64,000 nucleotides of DNA from contig NC_030677.2 in the NCBI RefSeq assembly GCF_000004195.4, forward strand, positions 64,318,222-64,382,221, in the 5' to 3' direction. Source of the DNA: Xenopus tropicalis. Lineage: Eukaryota; Chordata; Amphibia; Anura; Pipidae. The position numbers and the translations under genes are program-made. The notes beneath the pieces were generated by a model. It saw nothing but the letters and a program-made list of their open reading frames with translations, was not told the DNA's origin and made no database searches. Below, one piece after another: positions 31,201-45,000 of the stretch (position 1 is its first letter; the number at the start of each line of letters is the position of its first letter).

Positions 31201-34200
31201 AGGGCCCTGCCCTAAAGAGCTAAGAGTATTCATTAAACATATAATATATCTTCACATATTCCTGTCAGGCATGTGACCTGCTAATGTTTATCTATTTCAA
31301 GGGATACAAGTGAAAAACCTGCAAAAATTACCTTGAGTAGACTTCCACTTCCTCCACTTCCATCTGAGCCACCAGACCCTAAGGATTCACGCCTCCCAAA
31401 TTTTCTTGCCATGTCTGGTGTGGAATGGGTTACTACACCAACACTTTCTCCTGCACCATCAGTGCCACTGTCCGATCCCCCACTACTCCGAGTAGGGCTT
31501 GGCCTACGTGTCCTTAGAGAAGAGGCTGCCTCTGCAAATAGTCTTCTCTTACTAACTGGGGATGGTGCCTTTTTTGGAGGAGTCTGAAGTTTGCTCAAAA
31601 CAGCAGAGTTTGTAAAATTGCCTAGTTTGTCCCTTGTGGAGGGAAGAAACCAGTCAGCACAAGACAGGCATGGATTAGGAGCTGAACTAAGTCTGTCCTC
31701 TATGCTCATGTCTAACATTTCCAGTTGGAGTAGCGTTGCCTTTACTTGATCCACATAGATATAATCTGGACCTGGGTGCCCGGTTGCCTTAGATGTACAC
31801 CCCCCTGCTTCCAGCAAGGTGCAAAGCATGAAGTGTCTCTGTCAAAAATATATTGCAAATGTAAAATTCATAAATGATAATTTAAGCATTAAACAAATTA
31901 TATTCAACAATGATTTTGGTTAAAAAAAGCCATTTAGGATACTGTATACACTATTTATCATAGGCTATAAAAAGGGGTATGGCCTATTGAAAGGGGACAG
32001 AGCGGAGTTTTCACAAACAGCTTTGTTTCCACTGATAATCACTTATTTGTTTCAGTAGATGTCAAAGCATAGTGCACAGAGACAAGTATGCAATTTTCTC
32101 TAAAACAGCTACTATAAAACATTACATTTCAGAATGCCTTACCAATCCTACAATTAGCAGGAAGTATCGCCCCCCTGGCTCAGTGCATTCCTCAGTAGCA
32201 GAAGATCCACATTGTTTTAGATGGTATTGTGGGTAAACCTCCCTCCATATGATTAACTGGCCAATCCTCTCTGATGCTAAAGTAAGCAAGCAGTACTGAC
32301 GGCAATAAATGGCAACATCCACCAGATCTTCTTTGGGTAAATGGTTGCTGAGTAAGTAGCCCTGAAAGTATAAAGGCACATATTACTTTTAAATTGTTGT
32401 TGATTATATAAAAATCAAATTTGATCATGAAAGATATAAATCATCATATTAAGAACAAAATCAATATATTTCTAAATTAGTAAATACCCGGAATAATTTC
32501 ATGAGATTATCTGTAAATGCTGTAAGGTCTTTCACAACTAAGGGGCAGATTTAATCAGGATGGAACTGTTGAATCCAAGGATTCCCAGCAGTATGATCCA
32601 TTTTACAACTTAACACAATCGTTCCAGCATTAAAAAACATGTTTTTACAAGCAGTGCATGTTGGTAGAGTTGCCCCATGTGCTCTCTCGTCAGAAGTTCT
32701 AGTACTTAATGTAACAAAAGGTTGTTTTAGTCCTAGTGACTTACAGCAACCATCAAAGTTTGCAATAATACTGGTGGTTAGTAAATGCTACTTGTTGACT
32801 GATTGCAAAATCTTGAGACTTTTATGACATTTACCCACTATTATGGATGCTCTCCTCTACTATAGCTTCATTCTTTACATTCAAAGATATGAATGGCACA
32901 TGTCATATTGCTTTTCTTGGTTCTTGCTTTCTTTGTATGTTGTTCATTCTGCTATTTTACAGAGTTGATCAGTAAAAAGATGTGGGCTTACCTTGTAGAA
33001 AAGGCATGTTCCTATGATCATATACAAGCGCCTCATTTCATAGAAGTCTTCAGACTAGAAGGAAAGTAAAGTAAGGTTTGAATTTTTAGTAAGAAAATGG
33101 CAGCTCATGGAATATAAAACTTTAAATAAACTTATTTAAAACAAAAAAATTATATACTTAAATCTATCAATATTATATTGCTATAAACCAGGTTTGTCAG
33201 CTACTACTGCCCTGTAGTTCACTAGCTGGAAAGCTCCAATATCGACAACTCTATAATAAATTTTATTTAAGCACTGAAGCCAGAGTCAGTTATAGTCCAT
33301 ACACAGATAAAACACATAAATAAAATTAAGTATACACTCCTACCAGCTCTGCAAAATCAAGTGCTTCCAAATCACTCAGCACAGTGTCTATCTCCATCTG
33401 AAAGTAAAAATAAAAAATTAGAGAGTCATGCGTTTTGCAAGAGTTCAGACTTTGCAGCCTAAGTGATAGTCCAAATTCCTTTACATGTGGGTAATCTAAC
33501 TATAGGGGGGAAACAAGTCTACTCCAGCCTCCTAGAAACACTGGTGTTTGACCTTGAGGTGATATAATTTGATTCACTCTTATATGATTACAGAAAAAGA
33601 ATCCAGCAGCTTTTTGCAGTTATTACTCTGGTCTCGGGTCTATAGAACAATAGTAAGCGGTCACTTAACTATAATAAGGTATCCATAGCTGCAATAACCT
33701 AGGACACAGGAATGTGTGTTTCAAGAAATCCGGCATGCTAAATTGAACATTTGTTAAAAGCAATGCTTTTTTGATTAATGGATGAAAAAACGTTATGGAA
33801 AAAATCAAAGTCAGCCTGCAGAAAGCCTAGAGGTAAATTAATCTTAGTTCAGTAAGAATCCATGCACAGAAAGACAAGAGTAGAAAACAGGAATAATAAA
33901 AATTCTTTAGTTTGCAAACATCTAGTAACTCATAGCAACCAATCTGATTTTTGTTTTCCAACAGCTGACCAGTAAATGCTACCTGCTGATTGGTTGCTAT
34001 GGGTTTCTAGACAAGCAGCAAAAGACCAAAGCTACTTTACCCCAAAGCTAGTGGAAGAACATGTGCATATGTCTCTTTGTATTTTTGAAAGTAAACCTGT
34101 ACTATACCTGGGAAAGGGATGGCTAATCATATAAAATCATAATTTCATGATGTGCCTCGCAGACAGGCTTCCTTGGGGTGACACACTGACTGCATCTCAA

Positions 34201-37200
34201 GGCTGTCCCTAGCCATCTGAATGCTGCCAAACTTTGCTGTATTGTAATGTAGCTTGCACACAAGCAAGGTATAGTTACATAGATATAAAGAGCTTGAAAC
34301 AAGTCTAGAAACCAAGGCAAGTAAAATTTACCATCTACCCATTTAAAAGAAAAAAAAAAAGTTGCTTACCCCTTTATGTTATAATAGGCAAAGTTTGCTC
34401 AAAAGCAGTAACCCATAGCAACCAATAAGATGCTTGCTTTTCAACAGATGACCAGTAAATGCTACCTGCTGATTGGTTACTACACGTGATAAGTATAGCA
34501 AAACTTTTGCTCCTCATATAAATAAAGCCATAAGAGCTTACCAGTACTGTTGCAACCTTGTTCTTGCTATTAAAGAATAAGAAACCCCTTTTCTTTTTTA
34601 AAATCTCTAAAATTACTCTGTACAGCCCCTAGAATAACATACCTTTCTTCCTGCATTCAGATTTATTTTGTTTCTCTCTTTTACAAGCAGCAGAACTGCT
34701 TCTCTTTTACGGACTTCCTTGTCTAGCATGAAGCTCTGCCTCCTTTTGCTCTCCGAGCACTCCTCTCTTCGACTATATTGACCTCAAAAAGGGGCCAACT
34801 GAGCATGCCTGATTAATTTTATTTAGCCCAAAGGCAGTGAGCACACCCAGTAGGCAATACTTTGAGGTCTTCATAGTCGGAAAGAGAAAGAGTGCTCAGA
34901 AAGCAAAAGGAGGCTGACCTTCATGCTAGACAAGAAAGTCAAAAGCAATACAGTTCAGCTGCTTGTAATAGAGAAACAAAACAAATCTGCATGCAGGGAG
35001 AAAGGTATGTTATTCTAGGGGTTGTTTAAAGTAATTTTAAAGGATTTCAAGATAAAAAGTTTACTTATCATTTAAATGACATCCACTCCATCCCCCTAAA
35101 TACAAATGATCAGTGAAAAATGGAAATCTGACTGTTCAATAGAAAAACAGCTGTGATTATTAGTCAAAGAGGAGATCCAGGTAGCAAAGCCCATACTGGA
35201 ATATACTGCATCCTCTATACAGCAAATATCACTGAGAGAAGTAGGGTTGCACATATGTCCTGTGTTACAATAAAGTATCCTGGCAGAAAAGCCCAGGAAT
35301 GTTTTGACTTTGCCTCAGTATGTCTTGTTCCTTATATTTTTACTGTATGCCTATTCTCAATTTGATTTTTGCTTATTTTAAGATATAAAATATAAAAAAT
35401 TATAGTCTATCCTACCTAAAATATATTTGATTGCTTACAGCTGGTAAACATTATAAACATCTGAATACCTGTCCAATTATCTTGGATTGGACATTAAAGG
35501 AGAACTAAGCTTAACTAAAGAAGTATGAATATCAAAACAAAAATAAAAAATAAATAAGTAAATAGGTAAATAAACGTATTAAACCATGATAAACCTGCAA
35601 TGCACCTAAGTATTAACTAAAGATTTAAATAAAAAAACAACTGAATAATTAAATAATAAACAGACTTAGCCACAACACAGTACCTAAAAATTATATTGAC
35701 CCGGGTGTGTAAACCCCAGGTCTATCACTGAGTGTGTGCGGTTCCAGCTTCCAAAAAGTCATGCAGTCAGAGGTAACTCACCACAGTTGTCATGTGGTCC
35801 GGGTGCTCAGAGCCCCGAACCCGTAGCCTGTGGAAATCCACCAAATTCTTCAAAAAGCAGCTAGCAAAGCACACCGGACGGCCAAGATGTTGCATAAAAC
35901 TTAGTCTTTATTCATGTTCATAAAAAATATATGCCTAACGGGTTTCGTGCATGCGCACTTAATCATAGGCGTCAATGGTGTCTATGATTTAGTGCGCATG
36001 CACGAAACGCGTTAGGCGTATAGGTTTTATGAACATGAATAAAGACTAAGTTTTATGCAACATCTTGGCCGTCCGGTGTGCTTTGCTAGCCGCTTTTTAA
36101 AGAATTTGGTGGATTAACTAAAGAAGTAGGCTAGAAATGTTGCACATTATATTTTGGGCTTCTGTACAAGCCCAAGGCAACCACAGCCCTTTAGCAGGGA
36201 AGATCTGTGCCTCTCAAGATGCCCCGGTAGCTCCCCATCTTCTTTTCTGCCAATTTATTGCCCATGCTCTGCGCTGCTGTCAGTTACCTGAGCATAGGGA
36301 CAGACTCAAAATATACTGTATATATAGAATATAAATTTCACAATATAAAGCTGATTAGTAATTAATAGAGATAATTGTCACATAGCAGCTCTGAAACCAG
36401 TGAAATTAGCAACAGAATGTAATAATCAGCCTTGTAGCATCAGCTTATATGACCGGCAAACCTCATTTTCTTTATGACAATTTATGAAGACTCTAAAAAG
36501 CTTAGTTTCTAAATAGCTGCTCAGCGCACACTGAGCATGTGAGTGTCACTGACTCTTGTAACAGAATCTAAGATGGGGCACTTCCTCTGACAGGCCTAGA
36601 TTATTTCTGCTATAGAGATACTGGACCTTTAGGCTATTGCAATAAGTTCCATTTATAAAATATGGTATTTTTAGCCATATTTAATTTTTAGGGCTTAGTT
36701 CTTCTTTAATTGGCAATACATTCAATACATTCAGTTAAACAAATTAAAGCTGGTATTACAAAATTCTTTATACCTTAATATCTTCTGGCAAAGAAAGCCA
36801 CCGTACACCAGGGAGATTTTCTACCAACAGTGAACTGCAGGCATCATAAAACTGAGAGCCATAACCTGCAATGCCAGTTAATGAGAACACTCGAAGTGCA
36901 CGCTGAAAGAACAGGCTGAAGAAATGATCAAGGCGAGAAATGTTTTCTGCTTGACAGAAAGCCCTGTATGACAACGTGACATAAAAAACCCATCATTATC
37001 TAATACATTTGCAAAAGGTGTACATTTTTAATAAGGTTTTCTCTTTTATGCTTCCCCCCCATTTAAACTTCAGCCCTTAGTTACTGCCAGTCTTGACGAA
37101 TGAGATCAACTTAAGTGTCACCCTCTTTAGCACATCTCCTTTAGTCTTTGTTCAACAGTGGCAGTATAAAAAGGGGAGAATAGTATGCAAAACATTATGA

Positions 37201-38999
37201 CAGGCCATGTTCTCCTCCAGTTTTCCTAACACTTCACATCAATTTTTTCAGAATAGCTGCTACTACTCTGACTAACCCATTTCCTTTAAAACTTTAAATT
37301 AGAACAGCACCATTGCCTTTACCAACCTGTCCAAAGTGCTATACATGAACTTCAGTGTCCTTACAATATCGGCAGTCATGTTCTTCAGCTGCAACAGAGG
37401 AAACCTGCACAACAAAAGCATATGCAGCTTGATGACTTGTTATATCAGCAAATTGACATTTGAAAGGGCATAATTTCAGTTCTGCAATAATGACATTCAG
37501 TAGAGAGCCTTGAAAACGCAGATGTAAAACTGCCATATTTTGGTAAACAATGAAATACTAATGAGAAAAATGTACTGAAACATTAAAAAGAAACATTACA
37601 CAATACTGTAGAGGCGTAACAATGTTACAAAAACATGGTATGGCCTGACTGATCAAGCCAAAGAATGCCTTGTATCCAATTTAAAATTATATATATCTCC
37701 CATAGCAACCAACAAGATGTTTTCTTTCAGTATTCTAGATAAAAAAAAAAAATAGAATAGCTGATTGGCTGCTTTGTGCTGTAGCACTACAACAAACATT
37801 CTCATTCCTGAATAACCCCATTTGTATGGAAACATTTTTTCTATATACAACATTCAAAAAGTGAACTTTAGAAAACTATCAAAAATATGGATATTTAATA
37901 TAAGCTTTTATCTCATGGAAATAAAGAATTGTTCTGGAAATGGAAAGAGTGTCTAGGCCAAGAACACACACACCAGTGATGTATTAGAGCTGCTGATTAA
38001 ACTCTGATTCTTACTCCTGCATAAAGAGAGACAGTCTGCCTAGAGGCGGATGCTGAAGAAAATGGTGCTGAATTTATAATTGATTATACAGGTAAGGGAT
38101 CCTTTTATCCAGAAAGCTCCAAACAGGAAGGCCATCTCCCATAGAATTAATTTTAATGAAACAATTTACTTTTCTAAAAATTATTTCCTTTCTATCTGTA
38201 ATAATACAACAGTACCTTATTCTTGATCCCAAACAAGCTATACTGAATTCTTACTAGGTGGAAAACAATCCTTGGGTTTATTTCATGTAAATTATTTTGA
38301 ATAAAAAAGTGTGGTAATGCAAACTACAGATATATCCCTTATCCAGAAACCCCCAGGTCCCCATTATTCTGCATAACAGGTCCCATACCTGTATTTAAAA
38401 AAAGTTCCTCATATTAATAAGCTGATGCTTAATATTTTTTGGAAAGTTCTCCTTTGAATAGTTATAGAAATAGCACTTGAGGATTTTTTACTACTTGTAA
38501 GTTCACTACTGGCACCGTTTGCTGCCTCTTCGGATCCTCTCCTGTCAGTTTGCTGACATGGAGTATGCTCTGTTGAAGGTAGGTTCAGGATCAGCTTTAA
38601 ATGAGCATGTAGTCATAGGGGCCCATTCATTAAAGCACAGATTTTTTTCGTGGAAGTTAACGAAAACCATGAAAAAGTTGTGCAATTTTCAGGATATTTT
38701 TGCGCTTTTCTATTAAAAAAAAATGTTTTTTTCTCAAAATACAAATTTGTGCTTTAATGAATGGGCCCCTTAGTGTTGGCAAAGTGAGTAAGAAGAGGCA
38801 GAAGACGGTGTCTGTGAGCTCCGCTGCATTTTTGGGCAGGATTACACAGTGACACTTTTGAGTAACAGACAGGGCTTAAACTTAAAAGGCTTAACAAACA
38901 TACACTTTTATGATCTGCCTAGGGACCCATACTTGTGAACAAGTGGATTAACCCTTCAGTGACCAAAGTTCTGGCTTATTTCATAATATTCACAAATCC

Positions 39000-39030
<31 letters not shown>

Positions 39031-42000
39031 CTAATATCATACTGTATCATACTACAAAGTGAGATGGTAGAGTTATAAAATGCAGATACAATAGGAAAGA
39101 GCCAACCTCACCTTTGTGCAGGAACACTAATGAGCAATAACTTATCATTTTCTTTCCAGTACGAAACATGAACTAATTCGTCATTCAAAATTAGTGAGGA
39201 GCTATGGTAAGAGAGACATAAAAGCTTTAGGTAATGAAGTGCTTTAGAAGAAAGACAAATTAAATGTACAGGCTGTTTTCCTAGATATCATAATTCTGTC
39301 TATACCTTTCTTTGGAACTCAAGGCAGAGAAAGGTAAGTCACTGCTCTTAAATAGAAAATGACACCTTGAGGGATATTTAATCACCTAGTGCAGGGCTTT
39401 TTTTTCATGTAAACACAAGTCAGCTTTAGGGTGAAGACACACTGAGCTACTAGTAGTAGCTACTTTTTCATGGCTATTAAACTCCAGAAAATACCCTGCC
39501 ATAGACAATACTGAGAATTTCCTCTGCTAAAACACACGTAGAGACAGTTATCAGTAAATGCATTGTCTATTTTAGTAGCTACAACCCTTAGGGTTGTGGC
39601 ACAAGGGGCATTTTGTCTGCTGCTGCCATCTGGTGGGAAAACACAAATGGTCAAAACTTCCCTCTCCATCTGTTACCACTCCTAATAGTAGTGAATTGAA
39701 TGCAACCCCATCTGACACAAAGTGTCGTAGAAAACATTTTGCTCTGTCTATCATAGTTCCCTATGTATGTTAAATAGCATGCTTTTAATTTCTTATTAGG
39801 AGCGATGGCATGTGGAAAGGTCCCTCAGTTTTCTGCAAAACCCGTGTGCCAGAGAACTTCGACTCAATTTCTTGAAGAAAACAAACCAGGCATGTCAAAA
39901 TTGTGTGCTGTAAAGTGCATCCATGGCCCTCTTGCTCCAACTTTTGAGGTGCACAAGCTTTTAACGGAGTAGTCCGTTTTGACAAAAGTAACAAAGTTTC
40001 AGTTAACAATGTAAAAATGGAGTTAAAGTGGTAGCTCATCTTTTAGTATGGTTTGTGTTTTGTTTGGACTTGAGCTTGCAGTTGATCCTTCCTTTACATA
40101 TGAATAATTAATACCAAATACTGATTTAGTCCAAACACATGAATAACGTGTTTTCAGTTCAATTCTGGTGAAAGTTTTCATCTAACTCTTGTCTCATTGA
40201 GAAAAGATATATCAAAAAGTGATAAAATGTACAGAAGTTTCGATTATGTGCAAAGATATCCTAAGAATGTGTACCTATGGTCACTGAGCACTGTTGCTAT
40301 ACACAAAACCAGATGCACAATACTGTATATAAAGAGGAGCACAGCACAGTGGAATTACACTGCTAAAAAAAAATTTAGGTCACACAATCCCTTTATCCAA
40401 GCAAAACTTGCATAAGCTAAATATATTTAAGGTATTCCCTGAGTGTTCGCTGTTAGTTTACAGTGATAAATGCTACAGGAAGGCATGGAAAGTATCCATA
40501 TCGTCATGCTGGACTGCATTACCTTATAATAGGAGCTCCAGTCACATTCTGCAGCATATCACTGAGGGTGAGAAATAATCCCCTTATACTTTTCAGTTTG
40601 TGGGATGCCTCTGAGACAGGATATTGGTAGATAATTTCTTGCTGTTAAAACATTAATGTAGTTATTAGAACAGCTTAATTTAATTCCAGGATATGAAGGA
40701 CATGCTAATATAAAAAGGTAAAGTTCATGTTTAAATGACCTTTTAGCATTTTGTATATAAGAACTGCCTAACCTTTTCCACGTATTGTTAAGGATGTAAT
40801 CACCCCTATTATAAGCACACTGCAATCAGTTGTTCTGTTTTTGAAACCTGCAACTTCAAATTACTTATCTGCATCTCTACACTAGCAGAGTGGTTGTTGT
40901 ACAGAAGGGAAATGTAATTTCTGAAGATTCCTTGACTTTCTTCAATCTGTATTCCTCTTTAGGCACAAAGTTTCCTGCTGCAGGAAATTTTGGAAAACAA
41001 AGCAACATGTATGCCTTTTTACTGGCAATTCACTTTGTTGCCAGGAAGATTAATCGCCCGTGGAAGCCGAGATTAACAACGGGCAACTAATCTCGCTGTG
41101 GGAAACTGCCCTAATCACTCAGTTTATCCCCTAGCTGTTCCGAATTTTCTTTGTGTTTTACCTATCTTCCCAGATGTACTTTTAGTGATTCTTGTAACAC
41201 AGTATCTTTATCACTCATCTTTCTTTCTGCAACGCTGGCCATACACTGAAAAGATCTGCTTGGCAAGGTCTCCAAACATGTGGCTCCTTCTCCGATATGC
41301 CCACTGCAAGGTGGGCGATAGATGACTGACCTAAACATTTGGCCATCAGACCAAATAATGTGATTAGATTGACAGAATGCAGGCCTTCAGGGCAAGGGCT
41401 GCATCAACTGAATTTTTAAACCTGTCCGATTGATATCTGGCCAATTTTTGGCCAAATATTGGCCCTAAAAATGGGCGGATAAGCTGCCCATGAGATCCAC
41501 CAGAGGCTTTTATCCTATTTTACCTTAAGGCTAGCGCAAGCATTTGTTCTTGGTTTGTTATGCACTGGTCTACACTCACCCTGGATCGAAGTCCTTTTAA
41601 ATATGCTATATCCATTTGGATTTCCAAGCACTAACAAAAACTAAATACTGAATGGGACCTGTTATCCAGAATTGTGACCAGGGGTTTTCTGGATAAGGGT
41701 TCTTTCTGTAATTTGGATCTACATACCTTAAGACTACTAAGAAGTAATTTAAACATAATAGGGTTGTTTTACCTCCAATAAAAGTTCATTGTATCATAGT
41801 TAGGATTTAATACACAGTACTGTTTACAGATAAAAAGTACTTTGTTTTAAAATGTTGAATTATTTGATTAAAATGGAGTCTATGGGAGATAATCTTCCCA
41901 TAATTTGGAGCTCTCTGGATAACGGGATAACTGGGTTTCTGGATAATGGACCTCATAACTGTATATCTAAAGCAGAAATAATGAAATTTGCTCCTATAGC

Positions 42001-45000
42001 ACCCATAATATTCCTAAAATCTCTATTAGTGTCAACATCACCTCCACAATATTGTTTTATGCCTACTACCTTGATGTTGGCTTTAATGCCACCCTCCCTT
42101 ACAAATACTGATAAAAAATAAACCTAAATGTAGAACTAAAATATGCATTGTCCTCACAAACAATACCATCAAATTTCCTATGATGGCAATGACTATTGCA
42201 ACTCCAAACAATAGTCAGTGCCCAACATCCTAAGCTGAAAGGTGAGGGACCACACACAGCCAATCATCAAATATGACAGTGGCATGTTTATTCAGCAGCA
42301 CTGACATATTACTAAGCCAAAGGATGAATGATGTTGATTAAAGGACAGAGGTATTTTCCTGGCTCAGAAAGTGATAAAGATTGAGAGCTGTATGGCTTGG
42401 GTTAAACATTTGTGCAAAGGGCTTATGTTATTTAAAAGCTAAAAATGCCCACTGTTTCTTATTTATTGTCTACTAACAGCTATAGTCTGAGGGAATCATT
42501 AGTAGTAGATACAAATGATATTGACATCCAATCATGTGTTAAAACACATGTACAAGCAGATTCTTGCTGATTTTCTATAATAAATGTTTTGCCTGCTCTG
42601 CTACTAATTAGAGAGGTCTATGATTAGCATATAAAATATAGCTCTAACCTCAACCTAGCACATCCCTAGGCTTCAAACAAAGTACTGTTATTTTCAAAGA
42701 GGCTCTCTGTCTCAGTGACCTTTAAACAATCATACTTTTGCAATAAGACTACTTGAAAATGGGATCACAGGGATTCTTATATTGCATGTCCATCTATTTA
42801 AGAGCTCTAAGGACATAAAAACCTTTCTTTTAAGAAAAAAAATTACATTGCCAGGAAATAAGGTCCAGGACATTAAATACTTTACATACAACTTTTTTAG
42901 TGTCATTATCTCTTTAGGGTGATTACAAACGGTATGTTCTGCCATTTCCTGTAACAGTATTGAAATGTTTTAGTGCTGGAGATTCTCATTGATTTCTATT
43001 CAAAGGTATTTTCTAAAGTTTTGTTACCCAGTTACCTTTTTTTTTTTTTTAACTCAGTTTTAAATAGGATGTGATCCGGAAACCCGTTATCCAGAAAGTT
43101 TTGAATTATGGAAAGGCCATCTCCCATAGATTCCATTATAAGCAAATAATTCAATATTATAAATGATTCCCTTTTTCTCTGTAATTATAAAACAGTACTT
43201 TGTACTCGATGCTAAGATATAATTAATCCTTATTGGTGGCAAAACTATCCTATTGGTTTTATACAATATCTAAATGATATTTATCAGACTTAAGTTATGG
43301 AGATCCAAATTACAGAAAGATCCCTTATTCGGAAAACCCCAGGTCCCAAGCATTCTGGATAACAGGTCCTATACCTGTACTGCACCAAAGCTAAGGTTTT
43401 AACTAAATAAACAGATCATTTAAATTAATGTAAAACTGTAAGTTCCAGCATCACTTCGCAGCGTTACATTAGCTGCTGGATAACTTCTGGCACTATGATT
43501 GGGTTGGTGATTAATGTGAATGTTTAAGCATTCTCTGTAAGTTTATATATCTGCTGTGTACAGATAAGTGATTATAATAATAATATTATCAGCATGATGG
43601 ACAAGTGTTGTGCAATTTGCACTGTTTAGCTGAGTGTAATACTTAGCAATTGATATAAAATTCACAGCATCTTCTTGGCTTTGTCTAGCTTGATCGCCAA
43701 TAGCACCCATTCGTCACACTATGCAGGGGCACTGAACAAAACAAAGGCACACATTCATACACACATAACCATGGATGCATATTTTGTCAATTTTCATTCA
43801 ATGGAAGTTGCATGCATCTAGCAAAGTTTTAAGAAAAACAAATATGTTTTAGTACACCCTTAATAATTTAGACAAAATACAGTTATAAAAAAAGTTACCT
43901 CTTCCTTTGAGGTATCAGAGTCCAGCCTTAGAGTCAGATACATGACAATATGAGACATGCGTTGCAAATCCTGCTGGGAGTTTGCATGCTCGTCTCCCCA
44001 AACAAGTGCTGCCAAATCATTAATACTTGTCTGCACTTGGGTGCTCTGATTCTGTAGCGCCGTACCTGAACACAAGACAGGTGTCTCAAAAGTTAATTTT
44101 ACCTGCCAGAGAAAGCACAATTTACAGAAGATCAAAAATAATGTTAGTTAACTAGCCCAAATATGCAAGAACAATTGCTACATTTGAGTATGGAAAAGAA
44201 CAAGAGCCAGGCCTACCTATCTACCCAACAGTTAGACTTGATTTGAGGTAGCAGTGCAGTTCTGTACGATGCATAGACAACTAATTATGACATACTGTAT
44301 GTGAATGTGTGGTCAGTGTAGGCCCTTGAGGAGAACCCTAGTCTCACACCATGAGTGATCCTAAAGTACAGGTATGGGACCTGTTATCCAGATTGCTCGG
44401 GACCTGGGAACTTATGTCTGCTAAAAATCATTTAAATATTGAATAAACCCAATAGGCTTGTTTTGCCTCAAATAAGGATTACTTACTGTATACCTTAGTT
44501 GGGATCAAGTACAAGGTACTGCTTTATTATTACAGAAAAAAAGGAAATCATTTTTAAAAATCAGAATTATTTGCTTATAATGGAGTCTACGGGAGATGGC
44601 CTTTCTGTAATTTGGAACTTTCTGGATAACAGGTTTCTGGATAAGGGATCCCATACCAGTAATACATTTGACAGGGCAGTGCAGTGGGTCACCCATGAAT
44701 AGCTATGGATGTCAAGGCTCTTGAAAGCCCCAAATCATTTAGTGATGTAAACAATTAGTTTCAAACTTGGACTCCTGTGGTAAGAATGTGTTGTTATACT
44801 GATGGGTAAAATGTCAGCCATAAAGCATAATGAAACAGTTGCTTTGTATGAGAAGGCAAAGAGAAATAACCATTGATTACACTTCCTTACGCAATAACAA
44901 ACATTTGAAAAAATCCACTCAAAACTACTATGCATATTTATTTCAGATGCAAACTCTATGTTTTGCGTGTACCTTTAAATGGCAACCTATAACCAATACC

